This document shows, piece after piece, positions 34,500-43,834 of a DNA stretch of 64,000 nucleotides. Every line of letters starts with the position of its first letter. Within the stretch, counting starts at the first letter, position 1. The notes below the pieces were generated by a model that was not told the DNA's origin, made no database searches, and was given only the letters and a program-made list of their open reading frames with translations. The DNA is from Bradyrhizobium mercantei (lineage in GTDB: Bacteria; Pseudomonadota; Alphaproteobacteria; Rhizobiales; Xanthobacteraceae), in NCBI RefSeq assembly GCF_001982635.1, contig NZ_MKFI01000005.1, forward strand, positions 392,479-456,478, written 5' to 3'. The translations under genes and the position numbers were made by a program.

Positions 34500-35312
34500 A
34501 TGTCGTTTCGTCTCGCATTTGCCTTAGTGTCGATAGCGGCGCTGCTCGTTGATCCGACCGACGCTGTGTCGCAGGACATGCTGCGCGACGTCGATCTCAA
34601 CGGTCCCGATATGACGGCGGCGGAGATGACGCGCGCCGAGGTCGACGCGCTCCTCAAGGCGGTGCCTCAAGGGGACCGGGGCTCTGCGGATTTGGAGGGA
34701 AAGCGACTGTCGAACCTCGATCTCTCGGGCCTCGACTTCTCCGGTGGCAACCTTCATCTCGCAAAGTTCAACCGGACCAATCTGAAGGGCGCCCGCTTCG
34801 ATCGGGCGATCCTGAACCAGGCTTGGCTCATCGACGCAGATTTGACGGAGGCATCTCTCGCGAAGGCATCGCTGCTCGGCACGCAGATGCATCGCGCCAG
34901 GCTTGGCGGCGCCGATTTGAGCGGTGCTCGCATAACCGCCGATCTCTCCGGTGCCAGCCTGGTCGGGGCCAGGCTTGCGGGTGCCGATTTGAGCGCGGAT
35001 ATGCGCAATCAATCGATGGGCCTGATGCGTGGCGTGCTCAAATCCGCCGATCTCCGCAATGCGGATCTGAGCGGCGCCAATCTCTCTCGCGCCGATCTCG
35101 AATTCGCGCAGCTGCAGAACGCCAATTTGACGAATTGCAACCTCAGCAAGGCCGACCTTGCGGGAGCCGACCTATCCGATGCCAATGTCGCCGGCGCCGA
35201 TTTCACTGAGACCGACCTAGCGTCGGCCCTGTTGCCGAGCGCGGCCGCGCTGGCTGAGGCGCGCAACCTGGACAAGGCCCGGAACTTGAACCTGGCGCGG
35301 CGCCAACGTTAG
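34500..35312 (+). CDS. Exported pentapeptide-repeat protein
   Basis: 270 aa. Signal peptide (MSFRLAFALVSIAALLVDPTDAVSQ), then about 25 pentapeptide repeats of the A(D/N)Lxx form (LSNLDLSGLDFSGGNLHLAKF ... ADLSGANLSRADLEFAQL ... ADLAGADLSDANVAGADF), which build a right-handed quadrilateral beta-helix. Function unknown; such proteins can mimic DNA or act as scaffolds, but the signal argues for a periplasmic role here. Confidence 0.9.
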   Translation: MSFRLAFALVSIAALLVDPTDAVSQDMLRDVDLNGPDMTAAEMTRAEVDALLKAVPQGDRGSADLEGKRLSNLDLSGLDFSGGNLHLAKFNRTNLKGARFDRAILNQAWLIDADLTEASLAKASLLGTQMHRARLGGADLSGARITADLSGASLVGARLAGADLSADMRNQSMGLMRGVLKSADLRNADLSGANLSRADLEFAQLQNANLTNCNLSKADLAGADLSDANVAGADFTETDLASALLPSAAALAEARNLDKARNLNLARRQR

Positions 35313-35386
35313 AGCGTTTTCCGGCGAAGCCGGTCCCGCGCTTGATGCGGGATGGGTCCCGGTTCGCGTGAAGAAAGCGCGTCAAA
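35311..35386. repeat. Short interspersed repeat C, copy 2
   Basis: AGAGCGTTTTCCGGCGAAGC ... GGTTCGCGTGAAGAAAGCGC, related to 3585-3641. It contains its own GCTTGATGCGGGATG-type inner stem. It overlaps the last bases of the pentapeptide gene. Confidence 0.6.
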
Positions 35387-35555
35387 ATTAGAATCCGGGG
35401 GCCCCGTTCCGATTCAATCGGAATGAGGCTCCATGGTTCGAATTGCAGTGTCCAGCGACAGGATTTATGCTCGGTCTCGAGAACTACGCAGCCGCTCATC
35501 GTGCGGCGGGGCGGGATCACGGTGGATGGTTGCATGTCGCACCGGAGGTGACGCC

Positions 35556-36026
35556 ATGACTATTTCCCCCACTCTGCATAGATATCTCGCTGCCGAAAGC
35601 ATCGAGTACGACGAAATCCCGCATGTGCTGACGATGTCGTCCGCCCTTACCGCCCAGGCCTGTCACGTCCCGGGCGATCGGCTGGCCAAGGCCGTCGTGC
35701 TGCGCCGCAACGGCGGCTACCTGCTCGCCGTGCTGCCGGCATCGCATCACCTCAGGCTGGCGGATTTAAAGGCGAGATTCGGTGACGATATCGCCATGGC
35801 CACTGAAGGCGAGATTGATCGGCTCTTCGCCGACTGTGCGCATGGGGCGGTTCCCGCCGCAGGCATCTGCTATGGGCTCGACGTTATCGTTGATGACAGC
35901 ATTCAAATGCAGCCCGAGCTCTATATCGAAGCCGGCGATCATGAGACGTTGCTTCACCTCGGTCGCGCGCAATTCGATCGCTTGACTGCCGGTTCCCTGC
36001 ACGGCCGCTTCAGTGCGCACGACTGA
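35556..36026 (+). CDS. YbaK/ProX-type aminoacyl-tRNA deacylase
   Basis: 156 aa. YbaK fold: LHRYLAAESIEYDEIPH near the start, LAKAVVLRRNGGYLLAVLPASHHLRLADLKARFG with the conserved Lys in AKAVVL, and GAVPAAGICYGLDVIVDDSI. Such proteins hydrolyse mischarged tRNA in trans. Start at ATG 35556 has GGAGG seven bases upstream. Confidence 0.9.
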   Translation: MTISPTLHRYLAAESIEYDEIPHVLTMSSALTAQACHVPGDRLAKAVVLRRNGGYLLAVLPASHHLRLADLKARFGDDIAMATEGEIDRLFADCAHGAVPAAGICYGLDVIVDDSIQMQPELYIEAGDHETLLHLGRAQFDRLTAGSLHGRFSAHD

Positions 36027-36148
36027 GGCGGCATGATAGCGCACCACCTGCCGGCGCGCCCTGACCAGGGCGCAGCACGCATGCAGGCGCGCCAGCTCTG
36101 TTGTATGATTGGCAGCAAGGGGGCTGTTGCCTTGAAGGGAGGTCCTCC

Positions 36149-36571
36149 ATGAAAGTCAAGGACGTGATGCACAAGGGCGTCGACTGGGTCAGCCCTGACA
36201 CGCCAATCACCGAAATCGCGAAACTGATGCAAGGGCACGACGTCGGCTGCATTCCGATCGGCAAAGACGACCATTTGATTGGGATGGTGACCGATCGCGA
36301 CATCGTCTGCAAAGGCCTCGCGAGCAAGGACTTCAACGCCGCGCGCATGACCGCGCGGGACGTGATGACCGAAGGCATTCATTGCTGCCGGGAAGACGAC
36401 GATCTGGCGAAAGCCGTGCATCATATGGAGACGCTGAAGATCCGCAGGTTGCCTGTGATCAACAAGAGCAAGCGGATGGTCGGCATGATCAGCCTGGGTG
36501 ATGTCGGCCAATCCGCCACCGTCGATCTGTTGAGCCAATGCGTCAAGGGCGTGTCGGCTCATCACCATTGA
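36149..36571 (+). CDS. CBS-domain pair protein
   Basis: 140 aa made almost entirely of two CBS domains: MKVKDVMHKGVDWVSPDTPITEIAKLMQGHDVGCIPIGKDDHLIGMVTDRDI and MTARDVMTEGIHCCREDDDLAKAVHHMETLKIRRLPVINKSKRMVGMISLGDVG. They bind adenine nucleotides or related ligands. A very good AAGGGAGG site precedes the ATG. Target unknown. Confidence 0.93.
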   Translation: MKVKDVMHKGVDWVSPDTPITEIAKLMQGHDVGCIPIGKDDHLIGMVTDRDIVCKGLASKDFNAARMTARDVMTEGIHCCREDDDLAKAVHHMETLKIRRLPVINKSKRMVGMISLGDVGQSATVDLLSQCVKGVSAHHH

Positions 36572-36631
36572 GGCGTCGATGGCCTCACATATGAAATCGG
36601 CGTGCCCTTGCAGGCACGCCGATGAACGGGA

Positions 36632-37894
36632 TCATTGATGCTGGTGTGGCGCCGGATGCGGCCTCGCTGCCGCAGGATGCGGCCGCGGTGCTGGCCGTGC
36701 CACATGCGGCGCGGGCCGCGGCGGCAGACGGTGCACAGCCGCTTGCGCGACGCGCGGCGCCGGCGGATGCACGGCCGTGCGCGCCGCAGGCGCTGCATGC
36801 TGCGCGATCTGCGGCTTGGGCGCATGCACGGCCGGTGCGGCGACGTGAGGCGCCCGAGCGGGATGGTTGCCGGTACCGGGCAGCGCGTGCGCTGTCGGGA
36901 GTGCGTGTCCTGTCGTTTGAGCGTGGTCGGTCGGTGGAGCGTGCACGGCCGGCAGAGCGTTTCCGGTCGGAAGAGCATGTCCCGCCGGCGGAGCGGTCCC
37001 TGTCGGTTGAGTATGTCCCGTCGTCTGGGCATGCTCTGACGGTAGCGCGTGCACGGCCGGTAAGGCGTTTCCGGTCGGGAGGGCGTGTCCTGCCGGCGGA
37101 GCGTTTCCCGTCGGCAAAGCGTGGCCTGTCGCAGTCTGCGGATGTCGCGGCGGTGGCGCTGCGATGGGCTTGCCGGGATGCGCGGCGATCACGCCCGCGC
37201 CGCTGAACCGTGCGGCGTGCGCGGTCGCGGCGACTGCCGGGTGACCATGATTGTTGGCGAGCGTCAGCGCCGGATCCTTCATCGCTGCTTGCGCGTGTCG
37301 CGTCTGCTCGGCGGTCGCAGCCATGTGCTGCCCGTTCTGGGCGGCGAGCTGTTGCGGCGTCGGCCTCACCGTGGTGCCCCCGGTGCCGCCATTGTAGCTG
37401 ACGTTGGTCGTGTTGTTGATGACGGTCTTGTTGTAGACGTTGGTGACCGAGACGTTCGAGATGTTGTTGACGGAGCTGTTGTAGAAGAAGCTGCCGCCGC
37501 GCCAGTAGCCGCCCTCATAGCCGACGCCGGTGTAGCCGAAGCCATAAGAGATGCCGCCATAGAAGCCGACGGTCGCTCCCCAATATCCGGCGTGGAACGC
37601 GTAGACGCCGTCGTTCCAGCCCCAGTAGCCGGGCGTCCATAGCAATGCGGGCGCAGGCGGAAGCACCCATGTGCCGGGCACCCAGTAGTAACCGGTATCG
37701 TCGCTCCATGCCCAATAGCCGGGGGTCCAGATGTAACCGTCGCCCGGAATCGGCGGCTGCTCATAGACGGGCAAAGGTGGCGGTGCTGCATCAACACTGA
37801 TGCTGATGCCGAGCTGCGCACGCGCAGGTGTGGGCGGCGAGAGACAGTAGAGGCTGAGAGCGAGGGCGAAAGGCAGTCCGGCGATGCGGCGCAT
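36632..37894 (-). CDS. Secreted YXWGXW-repeat protein with His/Pro-rich tail
   Basis: 420 aa. Signal peptide (residues 1-26, ending ARA). Residues 45-135 hold Trp/Tyr/Gly repeats (GYIWTPGYWAWSDDTGYYWVPGTWV, LLWTPGYWGWNDGVYAFHAGYWG), the YXWGXW signature of envelope proteins of unknown function. An Asn-rich middle (SVNNISNVSVTNVYNKTVINNTTN) follows, then a long His/Pro/Ala tail. Two 36-residue blocks (residues 266-301 and 302-337, PPAGHALPTGNALPAVHA...) are a tandem duplication. His-rich tail could bind metal (inference). Function unknown. Confidence 0.88.
   Translation of the reverse strand: MRRIAGLPFALALSLYCLSPPTPARAQLGISISVDAAPPPLPVYEQPPIPGDGYIWTPGYWAWSDDTGYYWVPGTWVLPPAPALLWTPGYWGWNDGVYAFHAGYWGATVGFYGGISYGFGYTGVGYEGGYWRGGSFFYNSSVNNISNVSVTNVYNKTVINNTTNVSYNGGTGGTTVRPTPQQLAAQNGQHMAATAEQTRHAQAAMKDPALTLANNHGHPAVAATAHAARFSGAGVIAAHPGKPIAAPPPRHPQTATGHALPTGNAPPAGHALPTGNALPAVHALPSEHAQTTGHTQPTGTAPPAGHALPTGNALPAVHAPPTDHAQTTGHALPTAHALPGTGNHPARAPHVAAPAVHAPKPQIAQHAAPAARTAVHPPAPRVAQAAVHRLPPRPAPHVARPAPRPHPAAARPHPAPHQHQ
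36884..37099 (-). repeat. 108-bp tandem duplication inside the YXWGXW gene
   Basis: Two blocks, 36884-36991 and 36992-37099, encode near-identical 36-residue units. The length is a multiple of three, so the frame holds. The flanks have further partial GHALPTGNA copies, so the number of units may vary between strains. Confidence 0.8.
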
Positions 37895-38193
37895 GGCACA
37901 TACTCCAATCTTCTTCCCCCAGCTTCGGAGTCGAATAGGCGCGCCGACATGAACCCGTTGTGAATGTATGTTGCTGACACGCGATCAAGAGACCGCGCGA
38001 CGGCGGGATCGTTAATGACAGCAGATGCACGTCAGCTCAGTGTCAGGATGGAACGCGATCGTGCGATTTCATCGGCACCATCACGGCGCCAAATAGTCGA
38101 ATTTTCGTTTTGAATTGGACGGCGACCCTCTGCGCATCGTCAATCGGTGGCCGGAGCATCCGGCTCCCACAAAGACGGGCAGGGAGGTTTGGA

Positions 38194-39603
38194 ATGGCGC
38201 GATCCGCCGACATCGACATCAACGCGGGCGCACGCCTCGACCGGCTGCCGATCTGTGGATTCCATTGGCGCATCCTGGCGCTGATCGGCGCCGGCATGTT
38301 CCTCGACGCATTCGATATCTATCTGGCCGGCGGCGTGCTGGGTGCGGTGCTTAAGCAAGGCTGGTCCACGCTCGAGCTCAATGCGGCGTTCGTCTCCGCG
38401 ACTTTTATCGGGATGACGATTGGCGCCTGGTTCTCAGGCATCCTCGGCGATCGCTTCGGCCGCCGCTTCTCCTACCAGATGAATCTTGCGATCTTCGGCC
38501 TGGCGTCGATCGCCGCGGCATTCGCGCCCAGCATGACCGTGCTGATCGGCCTGCGTTTCATCATCGGCATCGGGCTCGGTGCGGAGATCGTGGTCGGCTA
38601 TGCGACCTTGACCGAGTTCGTGCCGGCCTCGTCGCGTGGCCGCTGGATCGGGCTGCTGGCCGTGATCACCAACTTCTCGCTGTTCGCGTCGTCCATGATC
38701 GGCCTGTGGGTGATCCCGACGCTCGGATGGCGCTACATGTTCGGCCTTGTCGGTCTGCTTGCAATGGTCGTCTGGTTCCTTCGTAAGTCGATGCCGGAAT
38801 CGCCGCGCTGGCTCGCCGCCAACGGTCGCGCCGATGAAGCCGAAAAGATTCTATCCGCGATCGAGGCGGAGGCGACGCGCAAGGGGCCGCTTGCTCCGGT
38901 CGCTGCCAGCGCGCCGACGCAGGAATCTCCCGGTTCGGTGTGGCGTCTGTTCCAGCCGCCGTATCTTGCGCGCACGCTGCTCGGCAGCCTGTTGCATATC
39001 GTCGTCGGCTTCAGTCTTTACGGCTTCATCGGCTGGCTGCCGACCTTCATGGTCAAGGGCGGGCACAGCGTGGTCTCCTCGCTCGGCTACACCACCGTGA
39101 TGGCGCTGGGCGGGCCGATCGGGTCATTGATCGGGCTCGTGCTGGCAGACCGGCTCGGACGCAGGCTCTCGATCGTCGGCTCGTCGATCGCGGCAGCGGC
39201 GCTCGGGATCGCCTATCCCTCCATGCCGGACGGTGTTGCGCTCGCAGGCGTCGGCTTCCTGCTCGTCACCGCGATCTATGTGATGCTGGCGACCGGGTTC
39301 GCGATGCACGTCCCTGAACTGTTCCCGACGCGCTATCGGCTTCGCGGCACGGCGATCTGCGCCACGTCCGGACGCATCGCGACCGCGCTGGTCCAGTACG
39401 TCGTGGTCGCGATCTTCGCCTGGCAAGGATTGACCGGCGTACTCACGACCCTGGCCGGGATCCTCGTGTTCCAGGCCGTGGTCTTTCTCATGTTCGGATT
39501 CGAGACCAAGGGACAATCGCTGGAGGACGCGTCGGCCGTCGCGGAGGGCGAGGCGGGAAGCCAGCCGTCGATCGCGCGAAGGCCGGCGGATATCGGGGCC
39601 TAG
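38194..39603 (+). CDS. MFS transporter, aromatic-acid/H+ symporter-like
   Basis: 469 aa, 12 transmembrane segments. Start ATG 38194 has AGGGAGG upstream. Seen: GDRFGRRFSYQMNL after TM2-3 and the matching LADRLGRRLSIV in the second half, and FLDAFDIYLAGGVLGAVLK in TM1, the region where AAHS-type symporters carry an Asp. Probably imports an organic or aromatic acid. Its final four bases overlap the convergent LysR gene. Partner genes suggest use with the dehalogenase/CoA-transferase cluster. Confidence 0.92.
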   Translation: MARSADIDINAGARLDRLPICGFHWRILALIGAGMFLDAFDIYLAGGVLGAVLKQGWSTLELNAAFVSATFIGMTIGAWFSGILGDRFGRRFSYQMNLAIFGLASIAAAFAPSMTVLIGLRFIIGIGLGAEIVVGYATLTEFVPASSRGRWIGLLAVITNFSLFASSMIGLWVIPTLGWRYMFGLVGLLAMVVWFLRKSMPESPRWLAANGRADEAEKILSAIEAEATRKGPLAPVAASAPTQESPGSVWRLFQPPYLARTLLGSLLHIVVGFSLYGFIGWLPTFMVKGGHSVVSSLGYTTVMALGGPIGSLIGLVLADRLGRRLSIVGSSIAAAALGIAYPSMPDGVALAGVGFLLVTAIYVMLATGFAMHVPELFPTRYRLRGTAICATSGRIATALVQYVVVAIFAWQGLTGVLTTLAGILVFQAVVFLMFGFETKGQSLEDASAVAEGEAGSQPSIARRPADIGA

Positions 39604-40502
39604 CTCAGGCCGGAGCAGGCTGCTCGGATCCGGTCGCGGAGCCAGCCGTTCGCATTGCTCTGATCGTATCTGCGATGCCAGTACAGCATCCAGTCGAAGG
39701 CTGCGGACTCGAACGGCAGTTCCTCCATCCTCAGGCCGTCGTCCATCAGCACGGCGGCAAGGTGTCTCGGCATCACAGCGAGCAGATCGGTACTCTTCAA
39801 CACGTGGGGCACGACGAGCCAATGCGGCACGTTCAGGACGATGCGCCTTCGATGACCGCGCTCGGCGAGCATCTCGTCGACGAAGCGCAGATCGGTCGGG
39901 CTGATCGAGACCTTCATGTGCTCCTGTGCGATGAAGCGCTCGAAGGTCAGTTTTCCACGCTTGATCTGGTGACCGCCGCGCATCAGGCAGACCATGCGGT
40001 CGCGAAGCAGCGTCTCCGACCGGATCGACGCGGAATGCTCGAGCCCCATGCTGACAGCGACATCGATCTCGTCCCGCTCCAGCGCATCGATCGTCAGCGA
40101 AGGCGGCAGATGGATGATATTGTAGGAGATACGTGCGTCCGGCGGCCGAGCCGCGGCGAGCCTCGGCAGCAGCAGACACGCGAGAATGTCCGACATCCTG
40201 ATCGTGAAGGTGCGTTCCGTCCGGCTTGGGTCGAAGCCGGCGTCGCTCGCCATCACGCGCTCGACCTGGCGCAGGACCTGGCGCAGCGGCTCCGCCAGTT
40301 CAGTGGCGCGCGGCGTGGGTTTCATCCCGGCGGTCGTCCGCACCAGCAGTTCGTCCTCGAACATCGCGCGCAACCGGTTCAGCGCGTTGCTCATGGCTGG
40401 CTGACTGAGGCCGACGCGGTCGGCCGCCTTGGTGACATGGCGCTCGGTCAGAAGTGCATCCAGCGCGACGAGCAGGTTGAGGTCGATGGATCGAAGGTTC
40501 AT
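39600..40502 (-). CDS. LysR-family transcriptional regulator
   Basis: 300 aa. N-terminal helix-turn-helix (NLLVALDALLTERHVTKAADRVGLSQPAMSNALNRLRAMFEDELLVRTTAGMKPTPRA) and LysR effector domain. The head region MNLRSIDLNLLVALDALL is the NodD/LinR-like type. Divergent from the HAD gene, with a T-N11-A dyad between them, so it probably regulates that operon and itself. Confidence 0.94.
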   Translation of the reverse strand: MNLRSIDLNLLVALDALLTERHVTKAADRVGLSQPAMSNALNRLRAMFEDELLVRTTAGMKPTPRATELAEPLRQVLRQVERVMASDAGFDPSRTERTFTIRMSDILACLLLPRLAAARPPDARISYNIIHLPPSLTIDALERDEIDVAVSMGLEHSASIRSETLLRDRMVCLMRGGHQIKRGKLTFERFIAQEHMKVSISPTDLRFVDEMLAERGHRRRIVLNVPHWLVVPHVLKSTDLLAVMPRHLAAVLMDDGLRMEELPFESAAFDWMLYWHRRYDQSNANGWLRDRIRAACSGLS

Positions 40503-40507
40503 CCATC

Positions 40508-40522
40508 ATTCATATCGTGAAT
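40508..40522. promoter_or_regulatory. LysR-type T-N11-A dyad
   Basis: ATTCA-TATCG-TGAAT, a perfect 5-bp dyad with a T-N11-A core, lies between the divergent LysR and dehalogenase genes, 6 bases upstream of the LysR start. This is the usual place for a LysR binding site. Confidence 0.6.
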
Positions 40523-40592
40523 ATCGAGAGATCACAAATCCATTTCATCGATGACGGTGCAGGGCGTATCAATCGATCCGACCAAGGAGGCA

Positions 40593-41297
40593 ATGATGAG
40601 CTTTGAGACGATCAAGCGCGACGTGAAGATCTGCATGTTCGATCAGTATGGGACAGTCGTCGACATGCAGGGCGGCCTGACCCGGATCGCGGCGCCGTTT
40701 CTCGAGAGGAAGGGCTGGAAAGGCGATCCGAATTCGTTCGTCACCTGGTGGCGTCGCACCCATTTCGAGAACTCGATGATCGATGCGCTGCTGCATCGCG
40801 AGCACACGCCCTATCGCGAGATCGGGCACCGCGCGGTTGCACACGTGATGGATCGCGCAAAGATCGCCTACACGATGGATGACGTGCGTACCCTCGTCGG
40901 CGAGATCGAGAAGCTGGTGCCGTTTCCGGAGGTGCCGGAAGCGCTTGCGCGGCTGCAAACCAAGTACAAGCTCGTCGTGCTCTCGAACGGCGATCCGGAC
41001 ATGCTCGAGACCGCGAAGCAGTACCACAAGGTCCCGTTCGATCGCGTGATCTCGGTGGCTGAAGCCAACTCATTCAAGCCGCATGTCGCGACCTACACCA
41101 AAGCTGCCGAGATCATGGGCGTGAAGCCCAACGAGGTGCTGTTCGTGGCCAATCATGCCTTCGACTGCATTGGCGCCAAGTCCGCCGGCATGCGGACAGC
41201 CTTCATCGACCGGCGCAGCCGCCCGTTCGGCATCACGCCGCACCAGCCCGACATCCTGGTGCCGTCGATGAAGGAGCTCGCCGATGCGATCGTCTGA
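40593..41297 (+). CDS. HAD-superfamily haloacid dehalogenase-like hydrolase (type II)
   Basis: 234 aa (a second ATG three bases later is equally possible; AAGGAGG precedes both). Seen: nucleophile Asp in MFDQYGTVVD, SNGDPDM, Lys in SFKPH, and FVANHAFDCIGAKSAGM. The FDxYGT start is of the L-2-haloacid dehalogenase type. Overlaps the next gene by 14 bases. Confidence 0.9.
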   Translation: MMSFETIKRDVKICMFDQYGTVVDMQGGLTRIAAPFLERKGWKGDPNSFVTWWRRTHFENSMIDALLHREHTPYREIGHRAVAHVMDRAKIAYTMDDVRTLVGEIEKLVPFPEVPEALARLQTKYKLVVLSNGDPDMLETAKQYHKVPFDRVISVAEANSFKPHVATYTKAAEIMGVKPNEVLFVANHAFDCIGAKSAGMRTAFIDRRSRPFGITPHQPDILVPSMKELADAIV

Positions 41298-42522
41298 TCG
41301 CGAGCCGCTCTCGGGCATCAGGGTTCTCGACCTCTGCCGGGTGGTCTCCGGTCCGTTCGCCACGATGCAGCTCGGCGATCTCGGCGCTGATATCGTCAAG
41401 ATCGAGGATCCCCGGCAAGGCGACGAAAGCCGCCGTTACGGGCCGCCCTTCGTCGGCGGCGAGAGCGCGTACTTCCTATCGGTCAACCGCAACAAGCGCA
41501 GTTGCGCCATCGACCTGAAGTCACCGGCCGGGCGCGACGCGGTGCTCGATCTTGCATCCGTCGCCGACGTCGTCATCGAGAACTTCCGCCCTGGCACGCT
41601 CGACAAATGGGGGCTTGGCTTCAACGCGCTGCGGGCCCGCCGGCCGGACATCATCCTGTGCAGCATCTCGGGGTTCGGGCGCACCGGGGCAGACGCGGCC
41701 CGTCCCGGCTACGACCTGATCCTTCAGGGGGAATCCGGCGTGATGGACATCACCGGTGATCCGGGTGGACCGCCGACCAAGGTCGGCACGTCGATCGCTG
41801 ATCTCGTCACCGGACTCTATGCATCACATTCGGTGCTCGCCGCCTTGATGCGAAAGAGCCGGACCGGCGAGGGCGGGCGGGTCGATGTCTCCATGCTCGA
41901 CGCCATGGCGTCGCTCCTGACGTTCAATGCCGGCATGTACTTCGCCACGGGACAAAGCCCGCAGCGTCGCGGCAACGTGCATCCAACCATCAGTCCGTAC
42001 GAGCCGTTCGAAACCAGCGACGGCTGGATCAATGTCGGGGTCGCGAACGATAAGTTCTGGGCGGCTTTTTGCGACGTCATCGGCCGTTCGGACCTGCGCG
42101 ACGACATTCGCTTCGCAACCGCCCCCAAGCGCGCCGCGAGCCGGAACGAACTCGTCGCGATCCTCGCGCCGATCTTCGCGGGGAGAAGCCGTGCCGATTG
42201 GCTGCAGGCGCTGGGCGTGGCCGGCATTCCCTGCGGCGCGATCAAGTCGGTCGGCGAGGTCTGCGAAACGCCGCAACTCACGCAGCGCGGCATGGTCCAG
42301 ACCGTCCGGCATCCGACCGCGGGAGACGTGAAGTTCATCGCCCGGCCGACGCGGCTCGGTGACGAGCCGCCGGCGCCCTCCACGCCGCCGCCGACGCTCG
42401 GCGAGCACACGCGCGAGGTGCTTGCGGAATGGCTCGGCTGGACCGACGATCGGCTCGAGAGATTCGCGAGCGAAGGCGCGTTCGGAGAGTTTGGGCGGAA
42501 CTTCGTGCGATCACCCGTTTGA
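41284..42522 (+). CDS. CaiB/BaiF (family III) CoA-transferase
   Basis: 412 aa. Seen: SGIRVLDLCRVVSGPFATMQLGDLGADIVKIEDPRQGDESRRYGPPF, KSPAGRDAVLDL, and the Asp-containing GYDLILQGESGVMDITGDPGGPPTKVG with the catalytic Asp. Transfers CoA between organic acids. Sits between the dehalogenase and a thioesterase in the LysR-linked operon. Confidence 0.95.
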   Translation: MRSSDREPLSGIRVLDLCRVVSGPFATMQLGDLGADIVKIEDPRQGDESRRYGPPFVGGESAYFLSVNRNKRSCAIDLKSPAGRDAVLDLASVADVVIENFRPGTLDKWGLGFNALRARRPDIILCSISGFGRTGADAARPGYDLILQGESGVMDITGDPGGPPTKVGTSIADLVTGLYASHSVLAALMRKSRTGEGGRVDVSMLDAMASLLTFNAGMYFATGQSPQRRGNVHPTISPYEPFETSDGWINVGVANDKFWAAFCDVIGRSDLRDDIRFATAPKRAASRNELVAILAPIFAGRSRADWLQALGVAGIPCGAIKSVGEVCETPQLTQRGMVQTVRHPTAGDVKFIARPTRLGDEPPAPSTPPPTLGEHTREVLAEWLGWTDDRLERFASEGAFGEFGRNFVRSPV

Positions 42523-42544
42523 ATATCGTCACGAGAGTATCGTC

Positions 42545-42967
42545 ATGAGAGATATCGCCGAGCAGATGCTGCGTCGCGCCGTCGACGACGAGCGGCAGGA
42601 ATTCGGGTCGTTCTTCCTGTCGCGCTTCTTTGGCCTCGAGATCGCCTATCAGGGCGAAATCTGCATCGTGTCCTTCGACGTCGAGAAGCCACTGTTCAAT
42701 CCGCAAGGCTCGCTGCATGGCGGCGTACTCGCGACCGCGCTCGACATCTCGATGGGGCATCTGGTCAACCATTTCGCGGGTGCCGGCACCACGCTCGAGA
42801 TGAAGGTGCAATATCTCGCCGCGATCCGCGAAGGGCGCGTGACCTGCCGCGCGAGCTTCCTGAAGCGTGGCCGGAAGACCTTCTTCGTGCAGTCGCAGGC
42901 ATCCAACGCCGCCGGCGAGCCGATCGCGTTTGCCACATCGACCTGGCAATTGCTGAACCGGGGCTGA
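42545..42967 (+). CDS. PaaI-type hotdog thioesterase
   Basis: 140 aa, single hotdog domain. Seen: FNPQGSLHGGVLATALDISMGHLVNHF, where the HGG and the following Asp are family markers, and LEMKVQYLAAIREGRVTCRASFLKRGRKTFFV. Cleaves an acyl-CoA. Last gene of the dehalogenase/CoA-transferase operon; 22 bases after the CaiB stop. Confidence 0.92.
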   Translation: MRDIAEQMLRRAVDDERQEFGSFFLSRFFGLEIAYQGEICIVSFDVEKPLFNPQGSLHGGVLATALDISMGHLVNHFAGAGTTLEMKVQYLAAIREGRVTCRASFLKRGRKTFFVQSQASNAAGEPIAFATSTWQLLNRG

Positions 42968-43282
42968 GAGGCGGCAGCAGGCCGCGCGGGGTCGCAAAGT
43001 AGCCTCCTGGCGGCAGCGGCGGATTACCTCGAAATATTTGCTGTCGGCATCCGCAGGCGCACTGCGCCGGCACGCCCCGGTTCTTGAACGAGACGTGGCT
43101 CTCGCTGTACGTTCGCTCTATCGGCAATGCCGATGTGCCCATGGCGGTCAATGACCGAGCGGGCTTCCACGGAAGTACTGGAAGCTGCGCAACCATGGGC
43201 GTCATTTGCTCCCGACGTTGTGAGGTCTGCCGCCGCTGTTCGCTGGCGATGGATAAGCGTGACGCCCCAAAGGGAGGATCTC
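42968..43282. other. Gap with no gene seen
   Basis: About 315 bases of GC-rich sequence. Reading frames are short and lack ribosome sites. I see no RNA gene or clear dyad. Confidence 0.5.
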
Positions 43283-43636
43283 ATGAAGGCAGCATTGCTG
43301 GCTTTGTCGCTCGTTGGTCAGCCGCCTGTACCGGTATCAGACAGCGTACCCAACTACGATATCAAGACGCTTTGCGCGGATGTGTCCGCTGACGACACGG
43401 CGTCAGGACTCGCCCAGGACGCCAGCAAGTGCACGAGTGACGAGACAATTGCGCGGCAACAGCTGGAAGCGATCTGGTCAACCGCTCCGGCGGGACCGCG
43501 CGCCAGCTGCGAACTCGAGGCGGGGACAGGGGGAGCACAAAGCTATGTCGAACTCCTCATCTGCCTGCAAATGAACGGTTGGGCTGCGCCCTCGGCGGTA
43601 CCAATGCAGAGGCGCAAGCAAGGTTCGAAAAACTGA
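43283..43636 (+). CDS. Small secreted-looking protein
   Basis: 117 aa from ATG 43283, with AGGGAGG six bases upstream. A weak N-terminal hydrophobic stretch (MKAALLALSLVGQPPVPVSD), then a Cys-containing body (TLCADVSADDTASGLAQDASKCTSDETIARQQLEAIW...CELEAG...LLICLQMNGW). Four Cys could form two disulfides. No family recognised; the last gene before the island boundary. Confidence 0.7.
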   Translation: MKAALLALSLVGQPPVPVSDSVPNYDIKTLCADVSADDTASGLAQDASKCTSDETIARQQLEAIWSTAPAGPRASCELEAGTGGAQSYVELLICLQMNGWAAPSAVPMQRRKQGSKN

Positions 43637-43702
43637 GTTTCCTGTCCCTGCAACCGAGCGGCTCGGTGAAATGACCGACAAGAAAGCCTATGCGGGCAGA
43701 AA

Positions 43703-43779
43703 TGGCGCACCCGACACGATTCGAACGTGTGACCTTTGCCTTCGGAGGGCAACGCTCTATCCAGCTGAGCTACGGGTGC
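43703..43779 (-). tRNA. tRNA-Arg (CCG)
   Basis: Full cloverleaf on the minus strand: acceptor GCACCCG pairing with CGGGTGC, D-arm with GG, anticodon loop CTCCGAA (anticodon CCG, decodes CGG), T-arm with the loop TTCGAAT, and an encoded CCA end at 43703-43705. It marks the start of the accessory island. Confidence 0.95.
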
Positions 43780-43834
43780 GTGCAGGGTTCATTTAGCTGA
43801 TTGCCTCCGGGTCGGCAACGGCGTTGTCCGGGCT

